Program-made: the position numbers and the translations under genes
NCBI GenBank assembly: GCA_947172415.1
Contig: OX359198.1
Location: 5,425,401-5,489,400, forward strand
DNA: 64,000 nucleotides
Source of the DNA: Chondrosia reniformis
Taxonomy: Eukaryota; Porifera; Demospongiae; Chondrillida; Chondrillidae
Direction of reading: 5' to 3'
Shown: positions 11,301-21,700 of the stretch, piece by piece
Layout: each line of letters opens with the position of its first letter
Position numbering within the stretch: the stretch's first letter is position 1
The notes under the pieces: generated by a model
What the model saw: the letters and a program-made list of their open reading frames with translations, nothing else
Databases searched by the model: none
What the model was told of the DNA's origin: nothing

Positions 11301-12522
11301 ATTCTGAATCTTTAATGATTACATCTGCCTTTGGTGGTAATTGATTTTTATCACATGTTACTATATTGAGAAATCCAGCTCCTAATTTACTGGTATAATT
11401 TGAAACTTTAACTTTCAGTAATACCACTCTCAACTCTTTTTCTCTGAATGAAGTAGAAATTTTTTTACAAAATTTGGAATCCTCTATATGCAGTCTTATT
11501 GCCGAACCAACAAATGATGCAGGAAACGCTGATGTTAAATTTCTAGTAAATCCACCAGTGCCAGTAATATTTTGTAGAACTAAGTTCAGTCTATTGATCT
11601 TATTAACAGATGTAAGTTGCAAAATAGGAATGTTATAGAATACCATATCTTCTATTACAATATCGGCTTCCCATGACTGCACACATTCAACATGCCTGAC
11701 TATGATATGAATTGCAGTACCAATCAGCTTGATATTTTGCTTTTTTATGACTGCATAATTGTGCATACCCTGAAATATGCCATTGCTTAATTGAAAGTGA
11801 AGTGCTCTTGGTGCTTCGGAGAGGAAAATAACTATATGATGATTAGTTTCTTCTTGATTGAATAAATTACTAGCTGGTCCCATATCTGTGAAGACTACAT
11901 TATCTATGTAGTAGCGGCCAATAGGCTTGATAATTGCCCAGTGTGTGTTGTATCCTCTGAGAGTGACATTCTGAATAACCAGACCAGATACAGATACAAA
12001 ACTCAAAAATCGTTTTTTTAAGCAGTGTGTGTAGTCAAAGAATTTGCTAGCTGAAAATTCCTTACTGAAACATAGTTCATCAATATTTTTTTTTTCTGAT
12101 GATGTTGAGACATTTATAGAGAAATTTACTACAGGTAGAAATTCCTTTGGGAAATGAAAATTAATATTTTTAATAAGAATATTGTCTGATTCCAAAAAAA
12201 GAAGATGACAAAGCCTTGGTGTTACAGTAGGACAATAAATGGTAGTACCGTTACCTTCTCCTCTAATAGTGACATTTTCAACCTTGTTAAATATGAGATC
12301 TTCTGTCAAGTAATGTACACCAACTGCAAATATCCATTCCACATTTGATCTTGAGAAGTAAGTCTGATTTTGTTGGTAGTGTTTCAAGGTATTGCAGGTC
12401 ACATCAGACCTCTTGCCACAGACTGCTACATCCTCAACAACAGTGTAGCTGTAGGACGCTACTGACACTGTTACAAGAATCAAGATTAAGGCATGTAATA
12501 CCTTCTTTTCTGTTATCATCAT
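8365..12522 (-). CDS. Large intronless beta-helix polytopic membrane protein
   Basis: A single uninterrupted 1385-codon frame. Residues about 8-25 form a signal peptide. Residues up to about 850 show alternating hydrophobic/polar strands, many N-glycosylation sites and Gly-rich motifs (YGGGIYM, TGGGGIF), as in right-handed parallel beta-helix (pectin-lyase-like, Pmp-like) folds. A Cys-rich EGF/GCC-like stretch (CSNGYVGMLCTQCPNGYG) precedes roughly nine hydrophobic segments, the first being a run of leucines. The tail is cytoplasmic by inference, acidic (SSEESESDTE), and ends in TTPLLQNHNVSQ. The start is the first of two Met codons directly before the signal peptide. I recall such architectures as expanded families in sponges, but cannot name a function; a receptor or channel-like role is a guess. 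Being intronless is odd beside intron-rich neighbours. Confidence 0.85.
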   Translation of the reverse strand: MMITEKKVLHALILILVTVSVASYSYTVVEDVAVCGKRSDVTCNTLKHYQQNQTYFSRSNVEWIFAVGVHYLTEDLIFNKVENVTIRGEGNGTTIYCPTVTPRLCHLLFLESDNILIKNINFHFPKEFLPVVNFSINVSTSSEKKNIDELCFSKEFSASKFFDYTHCLKKRFLSFVSVSGLVIQNVTLRGYNTHWAIIKPIGRYYIDNVVFTDMGPASNLFNQEETNHHIVIFLSEAPRALHFQLSNGIFQGMHNYAVIKKQNIKLIGTAIHIIVRHVECVQSWEADIVIEDMVFYNIPILQLTSVNKINRLNLVLQNITGTGGFTRNLTSAFPASFVGSAIRLHIEDSKFCKKISTSFREKELRVVLLKVKVSNYTSKLGAGFLNIVTCDKNQLPPKADVIIKDSEFKMNYGINFGSVLHAEYKCSESCSWPNVSVYKFSIINSSFCENSASAKERCWGMSRMSPYIIEKYPHTGKGQYCLARNTAAVSAKGTVHLSGFLKGTQVTFWQNNISSNDGTGLSLKNTEIYFIKPVISEDLQVKSRPSIARGNVISNNSAYTYGGGIYMTGHSKLMLGNSTNLIINYNSAQTGGGGIFSQDNCSLDSSETCPCFYQFVNDNGTKLTDAYLEDINTKVTMRDNKCFRSGSSIFASRINSCSLFANFSGVPTSNVFQHVFSHQISMKNKNKSLHSYPQRISECSYDQNGRVEYRSLKNKRVSLFPGQNLVLQLVVYADMNVTLQTTLYALTEREKYINDTLLPVFQFSHIQFLIEGCNSVVIKSSSFLSNLQGQTLYLQLMVPLYQNTPLEDYKVYYYEYIKLHIEKECPIGYLINGKQVCVCLKFLEMHNINCSLKDLTFAMEDSFWLGNDSFGNLLFSTDCPRIFCSRQRELTKYKYVNLENQNLQCSNGYVGMLCTQCPNGYGVGTGSKRVCSLCTFTGLWLLLLLLLAGPFIVFITCCLNLTISTRSINGALFYFSILSINYDIIPRVDSDPTQSLVHLFTFKIPSSVACIHPVADNFTQELFSLVFPLYLLGIVGSAFFLPKMRCINIHKVHMTVGPRITPVLVTMIGFAYIQMSEFVINSLAYTNLCNCTTKTCTNVWRYDASMEYFASPKHWVLALIALLLLMFFLIPITLTAIFGDLLRMCIRKQWYWNFIDTFYCSFKFRFGFWIGIRLLFRNILIIAKIYLPFRQTFLLTICIAFFIIIFQTVFRPFRHLRFERCLPRRLKKKYFSEEFSKFIANMIDNIFMINIAIVFTILLYETFQTEWMVIMCNTVSIGLFMLIITYHIFEYSPLRIPLIRLFIWLNHKYQQLRLNKKQHGDNRELQYLPNHEDLPVINLVLNPLDGQCDSSEESESDTEIKCSQRVGETEERLTTPLLQNHNVSQ

Positions 12523-13240
12523 CCTTTGAACCTTTGAACCTTTAAATTCAACAAACGTATATTTCTTTATAATCTGGATACTTTTAACTCAAATATATTT
12601 AAACCTAGGCCTACCAATATGTATTTTATATATATATAATTCTATATTCATAACAAATATAAGGTAAACAATATATATTTAGAATATTTTCCATCTTAAT
12701 TCAGTTGCTTGGATGATTGTGACTTCTTATTATGATTCTGAATATATATAATACAAGTATTGTTCCATACAATGAAGTGAATTCATCAGAATGAAGGTGA
12801 ATCTGTACATCTATATAATATGGAAACAGTACCTACGTATATACGTACATTCTATATATATTCAGGCATAAAGCAATAAACAATTATATAATAGGGGGGT
12901 ATTTGGTGCGTTCATAATGAAAAGGTAGGTATATATTTGAACATCAGCAACACTTATAATAGAGAAACAGACATTTGAACGTTTTGACCTATAGGTCTTC
13001 TTCAGCAATGAATGATATGGAGAAGGTACATACAACCAATATAAATAGAATAAAGGTGACATCAATAGAGTTGCGATGTAATGTCTTTTTGTGCACTGAA
13101 TAATAAATTAAGATAAAAATTAAATTCATATGAATAGAAGTACTAGTGTTAACGGATGATGTCATTCCAAATGCCATCTACATACAAATCTAGTACACCA
13201 TTTTCCTACATGCTATGCCCACTCTGTAAAAACAGACATA
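12523..13240. other. Intergenic AT-rich stretch
   Basis: This is the upstream region of the minus-strand beta-helix gene. It has AT-rich low-complexity sequence, one copy of the recurring hairpin motif (12979-13007) and a 5' fragment of the roughly 200-bp dispersed repeat (about 13189-13225). No gene is seen. Confidence 0.6.
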
Positions 13241-13259
13241 CATGTATATGAAACATTTC

Positions 13260-13860
13260 CATTGAGTTTTCAAAATTTTTATAAATCTTTACGTTTGCCC
13301 TATCTCCCACCATACATTAACTTTGTATACCAGAATTAATGTAATGTACATTTCGTGTTGTAACTCTGTCAACTGAAGAGATATGAATCTTAAACTCTAT
13401 GTCAGTATTCACAGCCATGTATGAAAGGATTTTAGCAAATTTTGATATCTACCCAAATTAGCCTATCTCTCATCATACATTACGTAACTTCGTATAGCAG
13501 ATATTTAATGTTCATTTTGAGTGCTGTAACTCTGTCAACTGAAGAGATATGAATCTTAAACTCTATGTCAGTATTCACAGTTATGTATGAAAGGTTTCCA
13601 ATGAGTTTTCCAAATTTTAATGTCTACCAAATTTGCCCTATCTCTCTCCATACATTAACTTCGTATAGTAGTAATTAAATGTACATTTAGTGCTGTAACT
13701 CTATCAAACACAAACATACGTATATATGAAGCTAATACTTGATGTCAGCACTCACAGGCATGTATATATGAACATTTCCAAAGAGTTTTTGAAATCTCAA
13801 TTTATGTTCATATATACATATATTTGCCCTATCTCTCACCATACATTAACTTAATGCTTA
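13260..13860. repeat. Satellite-like tandem repeat, about 160-185-bp unit
   Basis: Three and a half diverged units share GCCCTATCTCTC, CATACATTAACTT, CTGTAACTCTGTCAACTG and GTCAGTATTCACAG blocks in constant order, with block starts near 13295, 13456, 13637 and 13822. A single further unit lies at about 47790-47960. Confidence 0.85.
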
Positions 13861-13900
13861 ATGTCAGTCGAGGCTTTTCGACTTCATACGGTGAAAGTCA

Positions 13901-14394
13901 GTGTCCACTGAGGCTGCATGCTAATTTGCAACTATTACAGATGAGATGCCTGATCATGTGATAGTCATGTGATCTAATTATGTGTGTTCAGGTACACTGC
14001 TCTGATGGAGGCAGCCAGAGAGGGTCATGCAGAAGTTGTTAAGTTGCTGGTTGCCAATGGTCAGGTTTTTTTAATTTGTAGCAGTGTATTAAGTGAAACA
14101 TTTGTGGTTTTCTTATCTCCAAAGGAGCCAATGTGAACTCTACTACAGAGGAAACCCAAGAGACTGCATTGACCCTCTCCTGCTGTGGAGGTTTCTTGCC
14201 TGTTGTCCAGTACCTGGTGGGAAAAGGTGCTGATATCGAGCAAGGTGGATCCACTCCACTGATGGAGGCCGCCCAGGAGGGACATCTGGACGTGGTCAGC
14301 TACCTCATCACTCAAGGGGCCAACATTCATGCCTGTTCTGCTGCCCTGGATACTGCCCTAACATGTGCCTGTGGAAATGGCCACACAAAAGTAA
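13901..14394 (+). pseudogene. Orphan duplicate of two ankyrin exons of the MASK gene
   Basis: Nearly identical to 28887-29378, including introns. It carries copies of two MASK exons (13992-14059 and 14125-14390) with intact acceptors, donors and open frame. Flanking MASK exons are absent: satellite repeats lie to the left, a minisatellite and a minus-strand gene to the right. A few base changes are present, one making Glu to Ala in the first exon. Because it sits about 15 kb upstream of its source, on the same strand and outside the gene, it is most simply a recent segmental copy without promoter or partner exons. An assembly artefact is possible. Confidence 0.85.
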
Positions 14395-14760
14395 CATTTT
14401 ATCTCATACTGTATATATAACTTTTGATTTTATCATCTATACAAGTTTGATTCACCATGGCCACAATTGATTTGAATGAAATAAGCATAGCGCACATGAT
14501 TTATATAAATGAACCATTTATTCATAATGTGTATATATTTCCATTTATTGGTCTACACAAGGCTAAATACTGTAAATGCTATAATGGGAAATGTTAATGC
14601 TTTAATGGGAAATGTATTTCTTAGTATTTTATAGTACTAGTGTTTTCTTCTTTCCAAAAAGATATTGTTTATCATCTTCTTTGTCAGTAAGGGTAAGGGG
14701 TTTGATGTGGACTATGTAGGGTGATGTGCGGAGGAGTGCACATGCATGGCTACAGTTGTT
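14395..14760. other. Spacer with no recognised feature
   Basis: AT-rich sequence between the orphan ankyrin duplicate and the 27-bp minisatellite. A short repeat (AATGGGAAATGT) occurs twice near 14583-14615. No gene is seen. Confidence 0.5.
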
Positions 14761-14761
14761 A

Positions 14762-15608
14762 GTGGACTTGGTGGTTGACAGAGCTCTGGTGTACCTGGTG
14801 GTTGGCAGAGCTCTGGTGTACCTGGTGGTTGGCAGAGCTCTGGTGTACCTGGTGGTTGGCAGAGCTCTGGTGTACCTGGTGGTTGGCAGAGCTCTGGTGT
14901 ACCTGGTGGTTGGCAGAGCTCTGGTGTACCTGGTGGTTGGCAGAGCTCTGGTGTACCTGGTGGTTGGCAGAGCTCTGGTGTACCTGGTGGTTGGCAGAGC
15001 TCTGGTGTACCTGGTGGTTGGCAGAGCTCTGGTGTACCTGGTGGTTGGCAGAGCTCTGGTGTACCTGGTGGTTGGCAGAGCTCTGGTGTACCTGGTGGTT
15101 GGCAGAGCTCTGGTGTACCTGGTGGTTGGCAGAGCTCTGGTGTACCTGGTGGTTGACAGAGCTCTGGTGTACCTGGTGGTTGACAGAGCTCTGGTGTACC
15201 TGGTGGTTGACAGAGCTCTGGTGTACCTGGTGGTTGACAGAGCTCTGGTGTACCTGGTGGTTGACAGAGCTCTGGTGTACCTGGTGGTTGACAGAGCTCT
15301 GGTGTACCTGGTGGTTGACAGAGGTCTGGTGTACCTGGTGGTTGACAGAGCTCTGGTGTACCTGGTGTTGACAGAGCTCTGGTGTACCTGGTGGTTGACA
15401 GAGCTCTGGTGTACCTGGTGGTTGACAGAGCTCTGGTGTACCTGGTGTTGACAGAGCTCTGGTGTACCTGGTGGTTGACAGAGCTCTGGTGTACCTGGTG
15501 GTTGACAGAGCTCTGGTGTACCTGGTGTTGACAGAGCTCTGGTGTACCTGGTGGTTGACAGAGCTCTGGTGTACCTGGTGGTTGACAGAGCTCTGGTGTA
15601 CCTGGTGG
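14762..15608. repeat. Minisatellite, 27-bp unit, open in several frames
   Basis: About 31 copies of a 27-bp unit containing GAGCTCTGGTGTACC and TGGTGGTTGRCA. Copies on the left carry GGCA and those on the right GACA; four 24-bp variants lack one triplet. Since the unit is a multiple of three and lacks stops, long open frames arise on both strands (a QPPGTPELC repeat on minus, LVYLVVGRA on plus). No splice or initiation context supports a protein. Confidence 0.95.
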
Positions 15609-15738
15609 CTGATTATGCTTATATACGTACGTACGTATACCTACACTATTCATTTCTAGTATGTCACATTTTAAATGTACAAAGGAAATATAAACAGTAA
15701 AAGGTTCCCAATTTAAATGAGGTACAATGTCAATGTTG

Positions 15739-18700
15739 CTAAATGGCTGCATTTTCAGCTGTCAAGGTTGCATAACACCTGTCGCATACTCTTACTGGCT
15801 CACTAAGACCAATATGGAGCAGTGGAAAACGCTTGGTGGTACAACTGCCACAGAACACTCCACCACACTTGCGACAGTGATGCTGCAGTAAGACATAAAG
15901 TACACGCAATAAAGACTACATATTAAAAATATACCTATATAGACGTATAAACTATAACACATACAAAGATACTATAAAAGTAGCTGTTTAATATGACACC
16001 AGCTACAGCTATAAAGCTAAGGAACTAAAGTAGAACACAAGCCTCCAGGGTTACTGATAAAGGGTGGAATTCCCAGAAAAAGCTGTCTGGCCCAGTGGAA
16101 AAAAAAACAAAGCATTGATAAGAAACTGTCCAAAGCTCTTTAGATATTCCTTAGCTAATTAATAAGTCTAGGAAATGGTATACTTATATATATTGATGTC
16201 AACCATCTGTAGGAAAGTAATGTTTTAAATTATTCATGCAACACAAGACCCATACCCTTCTTCGGACTGGAGTGAAGTTCTTCCTACAAGCCATACAGGC
16301 AGGGGCCTCCTCATCGGGAACCCACTTATGGAGAACAGAACAACTCATGTGCTGACCACCACAGACTATGCTCTTCAACTCCTTATCACCAAAATCCAAT
16401 TTAGCGGGGATGGCCCTGTAATTAGCATTCATTTAAAGAAAAACTGAATGCATAAGGATTCCTAGTGATAAGAGACAGTGAATATATATGTACCTTAACT
16501 TAAAGTCTCCTAATCCAAGTTGTCCTTTGGCATTACATCCCCAAGTAAATACCACGGAAGGGTTCTCCTTATCTGCAGAGAACAAACAATGTTACATGTA
16601 TGAATAATCTAACACACAATTTTTCTTACATGCTACATCTACTTTAGAGTAAATGCCTACCTATAGGGAACTAAACCTAATGATGAGGATACAAGAGTTT
16701 TCTTCTTCTCCACTGGGCCAGTCAGGTGTTTCTTAGAGTTCCACCCTTCATCAGTGATCCTGGGAATATTTGTATTTTTCTTGATCTTTTGTGAATCCTT
16801 GGCCCATATCCACAATATAGGGCCCCACTGAATTCCTACCCAAAGATCTAAGGGTAAAGTAATTAAAAATGTCTGCTTACTTTTAGTCAAGACTGCGGTG
16901 AAGTTACTACCGCAGGCCACCTGTTGGATCTGATGACCACTTGGTGTTGTCACGGCAGTGGGTATAGAAAAATACTTGTTCTTATCTTTATTTAATCCCA
17001 ACTGCTGAAATTCATTATCACCCCAACAGTACACAATATATGTTGCTATGGAAACAGATTAAAAAAACACGCTCAACAATTAAATGCAGGACACACAGAA
17101 GACGATAATGTTCTCACAAGTTAGTGCAGCAGTGTGTAGGTCTCCACAGGATACATCACTTATCAGAAAGTTTCTACAGACAGAAAGGAAGCATCAGTTC
17201 ATGGTCAATAAATAGACTGTACTCCAGGGGGATTAGGAATTCTGAAATGAAGTCTCCACTGATCCATATACGTAATAATTATATTCATTGATTTTCATTT
17301 GTAATTGAAAATGCCTTTATCAAATAGCAACTAGGTGGAAGAAACTTATCTACCTATTAAATAAAATATCTGTAGCCTTAGGCTTGACAAAATGCATTGC
17401 TTACTCAAAGGTAACTTCTGTGGGAAGGTTCTTATCAATGTTATCACTTGATCCCAATTGGCCTCTGTCATTTCCACCCCAAATAAACAAACGACCATCA
17501 CCTGTGCAGCAGAAAGGAAGATGAGTGGATAGGAGACAAGAGAACAGCCAGATAAAATGAAATGGTCAAGTGACTTACAGGTCAGAATGGCAGTGTGGTA
17601 CTTGCCACAAACAGGTTTCAGAGCTAATATACTCTCCCCAAATTCCATTCGTTGTGGCTGCCAAGTAGTTTTATTGTTTCCTGTGCCAAGCTGACCTCGA
17701 CCATTTTCACCAAATACAAAAACTTCTTTGAAAATACTCGTTACTAAGCAACACAAGAGACAACTTGTTACTAAGCAACACAATAGAGACAACTTGTTAC
17801 TAAGCAACACAAGAGACAACTTGTTACTAAGCAACACAATAGAGACAACTTGTTACTAAGCAACACAATAGAGACAACTGAACTGTAACATACAAGTAAG
17901 AGGAAAGGTATATACGTACGTAGCACACCATTTGTAACAAAAGTCAGGACCTTATTATGAAGTCAAAATACATAGTTATTTCATCACCACGTAAGCTCTC
18001 ATATGGATACCAAATAAGGAAAACCTATTCTGTGTCCATATAATGTCTTATTTATAATCCTAACCCCATATGGACCATATAAGAGACTACTGGTGATGAA
18101 ATAACTATTTTGACTTATAATAAGATATTAGTAACAATGAGAATAATAAGTACAGTTAAATAACTGAAACCAATATGATAAAAGGACCCATGAAGAGCAT
18201 TCCTTGCTACTAACCGACTGTATGCCCCATTCCACAGGCTACACTTTCTATCTTTACACCAGCCAGAGCTTGCACCAGGGTAGGCTTTGGTTGCTTAGTA
18301 ACCTCCAGTTCATAACCCAAATGGGGTCCAGCCCTACCCCAAGTATACAGCTCACCAGTGTCTGAGAGAGTGTGTGAGAGAGTGTGTGAGAGAGTGTGTG
18401 AGAGTGTGTGAGAGAGAGAGTGTGTGAGAGAGGGGGGAAGGGGGAAAAGATTTAAGTCTATTAAAATTGTTTTCATGAATAAACCAATACATCATTTTCC
18501 TACATGCTATGCCTACTCTGTAATAAATTAAAAAAGCCTATAGTAAACCCAGAGAGAGCTTTGTTTGGATGAAGATACAGGAGTCTTCTCTTTCTTCTTC
18601 TGTTCCACTGGGCCATTTAATGCATTCATTTAGCCATAGGTCAAGGAAAACTGGTGTATATATTCACATATTATTATTTTTTTATTATTATTATTATTAA

Positions 18701-21700
18701 AGTGACTATCAGTAAACAAGCTGACCAGCCAGGTTTGGTTTATTAGTCACAAAAAAGATTGGTGAGGGTGTTTACAATAAATTATGATGGGAATAAAAGG
18801 GATTGTCTAAGATTATACATTCTATAAATAAAGTTAATGACTTTTGTATTGTCTGAGGTTAAAAGATATTGTAATTTAGTGGAGGGAGACATACATGTAA
18901 AGTTGGGATTAAGATAGGTACAGTAGGTAAATAAATCTTTTCTTATAATATTAAGTATATGCATATAAGAGGTACCATTCAAAGAGTGTATCTTTCTAAC
19001 CGGTGATGGCAGCAGAATGAAACTCGTTACAGGCTACTTTAGTCACAAAGTGTCCTCTGAGGGGTGGTCCGACTAACAGAGGAGCAAACCTGTCCCTGAT
19101 GTGACCTTGTCCCAGGCGACCATAGAGCCCAGAACCCCAGGAGAAGACTTCTCCTTTGTCTAGGGGACAGAGAAGAAGATAAAGTTACCCAGACACCTCT
19201 AACAGGAGGATCAAGCATGGGAATTATATTACAGCATAGCCTTGTCCACACATTACAGACAGATACATCTGTTTCTAAATGTTCACACTTGAATGTGATT
19301 ATTCATTGTTTTCACACTTAATGGACACATTTAAATTTATCTTCATCTTCAACAAAGAGTAAAAATACTTTTCTTTGTCTATCACAATGCAGGTACACTA
19401 AGGACGGCAGACTCACCACTGACTGCCATCATATGCTTCTGGCCCATAGCAAAATGCACAATATTTCGTCCCAGAAGAGATTCCACAACCTTGGGAGCAC
19501 TCTCATTATCATTTTCACCATGGCCCAGAACACCACAATCACCCGACCCCCAGGTGTACAAATCACAGTCCTCTATCAAGTAAATACAAACAACAACAGT
19601 TACAGACTGGTTAACGTTACATTTGTCAGGACACTAGATCAGAGGATGCGTGTAGTGTGCTATCTACTGTACATACCATCTTTGACTTTAACTTTGGCTT
19701 TGATGGTTCCAACTTTGACTTCTACTTTGCTCGGCCTCAAAGTCTTTCTTCCTCGACTATTGTGGGCAGTGATGGCATCTATGTCCCTAAATCCTCCCAT
19801 CAGTGCCTAAGTCATTAAACACATTCAGCACAGGTGTACCTGATTTATGTCTGAAAATGGTCATTTTGGATTGAATTTTGAAATGACATCATACTAGTGC
19901 AATGATGAAGAACAAGCAAGAAGGTGACCCCCCCCTACCTGGAGCTGGTAGTGCCTTTATACCCAACCACATTATATTAGCAGATATGGCAAATTACTTG
20001 AACCAGCAAAAAAGAAAAAAATGTATTTTTACAAATTTACTAAATACACATTACTACCTTATAGGATGAACTAAATATACATTACTACCTTATAGAATGA
20101 ACTAAATATACATTACTACCTTATAGGATGAACTAAATATACATTACTACCTTATAGAATGAACTAAATATACATTACTACCTTATAGGATGAACTACGT
20201 AAATATACATTACTACCTTATAGAATGAACTAAATATACATTACTACCTTATAGGACGAACTAAATACACATTACTACCTTATAGAATGAATTAAATATA
20301 CATTACTACCTTATAGAATGAACTAAATACACATTACTACCTTATAGGATGCAAATTACTACCTTATAGAATGAATTAAATACAAATTACTACCTTATAG
20401 AATGAATTAAATACACATTAATACTTTATACGTAGAATGAAATGTGAAAGTCTTAAATTCATTGTGTGAGTGTAGCAGCATATTGAAACTGTACTACTGA
20501 GTATTCTGTTTTGATACATACGCCATGTGTACACAGAATATGACTCTCAACCAGAAGTGCAGTTCCTTACTTATGAAATAGTAAGGGGCATATGTACTTA
20601 TCGTAGAGGTTCATTTTGCTAGGTTGATTCACAAATTAATAGAATGTTTCGGTCCGTGGACCTTCATCAGCTATAAGTAAAAACACGAAATCATTCACAA
20701 CTATTCACAACTTTTCAAATCATGTCACCCCCACTTCTTAAAAAAGGTGACTTTGTATTATTTACTTATAGCTGATGAAGGTCCACGGACCGAAATGTTC
20801 TATTAATTTGTGAAATTTTGCTAAGGATAAGCTCAAAAAAGTTCGGTATTAGTATGTACTTGTTGCATTCTATGTACGTACATGGGAGGTATATAACGTT
20901 TCTACTAACAAATCTTCTTCAGCAATGAATTAGATGGTTATAACCAGTTTTTAAAGGGCGCAGCATGAAAAGGAGTAAAGACTCATGGGATAGGTGGGTG
21001 TGTCTGGTGGGTGTGTCTGGTGGGTGTATCTGGTGGGTGTGTCACTGGATACCTTTATAGCAGTTGTCCATGTTATAAACTGCTCCTTGCTACTGCATAT
21101 CAGATCAAGAGATTTATTAGAGTATAACAGAGAGAAGGAGAGTGCCTAAAAGTGAAGAAAATAAATGGAAGTGTACTGTAGCGTATATGGTTTGGATATT
21201 CTGTTACAACGAGAAAGAGATAGAGTATATATATACGTATATATACACGTATATAATACATATTGTTGCGGTAAAAGTTAATAAACATGTCTAGAATCCA
21301 CATTTATATCTCTATATTTAGCAAACCTGTAAGTTACACCTGTCTGGCAGTGTTCATAGTATTGGTAAAACTGTGTTTCTAAAATCTTCCAAACTCTCTT
21401 TTGCATCATATTATCTATCAAACCTTTCACACTCTTGATCAGAAACCCCTTTAACTATCATTCACATTATAATTTGTATTACTGTATTGATGCTGGCTGG
21501 GTAGTGTGGTCTGGTAGCACTAGCACTAGTGAAGGCCTGCTCCCAGTCAGCTAGGCTATGCACCTGATGGACAGCCTGGTAGCACTAGCACTAGTGAAGG
21601 CCTGCTCCCAGTCAGCTAGGCTGTGCACCTGATGGACAGCCTGGTAGCACTAGCACTAGTGAAGGCCTGCTCCCAGTCAGCTAGGCTGTGCACCTGAAGG

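Noticed and set aside
14712-15752. 346-codon minus-strand frame of QPPGTPELC repeats as a collagen-like gene
   Set aside because: It arises from a 27-bp minisatellite with no stops; flanks have no splice sites, signal peptide or conserved domain, and plus frames are equally open.
19914-20000. Possible extra PH exon on minus (IMWLGIKALP)
   Set aside because: No phase joins it to the next exon without a stop; the exon at 21053-21145 fits both phase and PH pattern.
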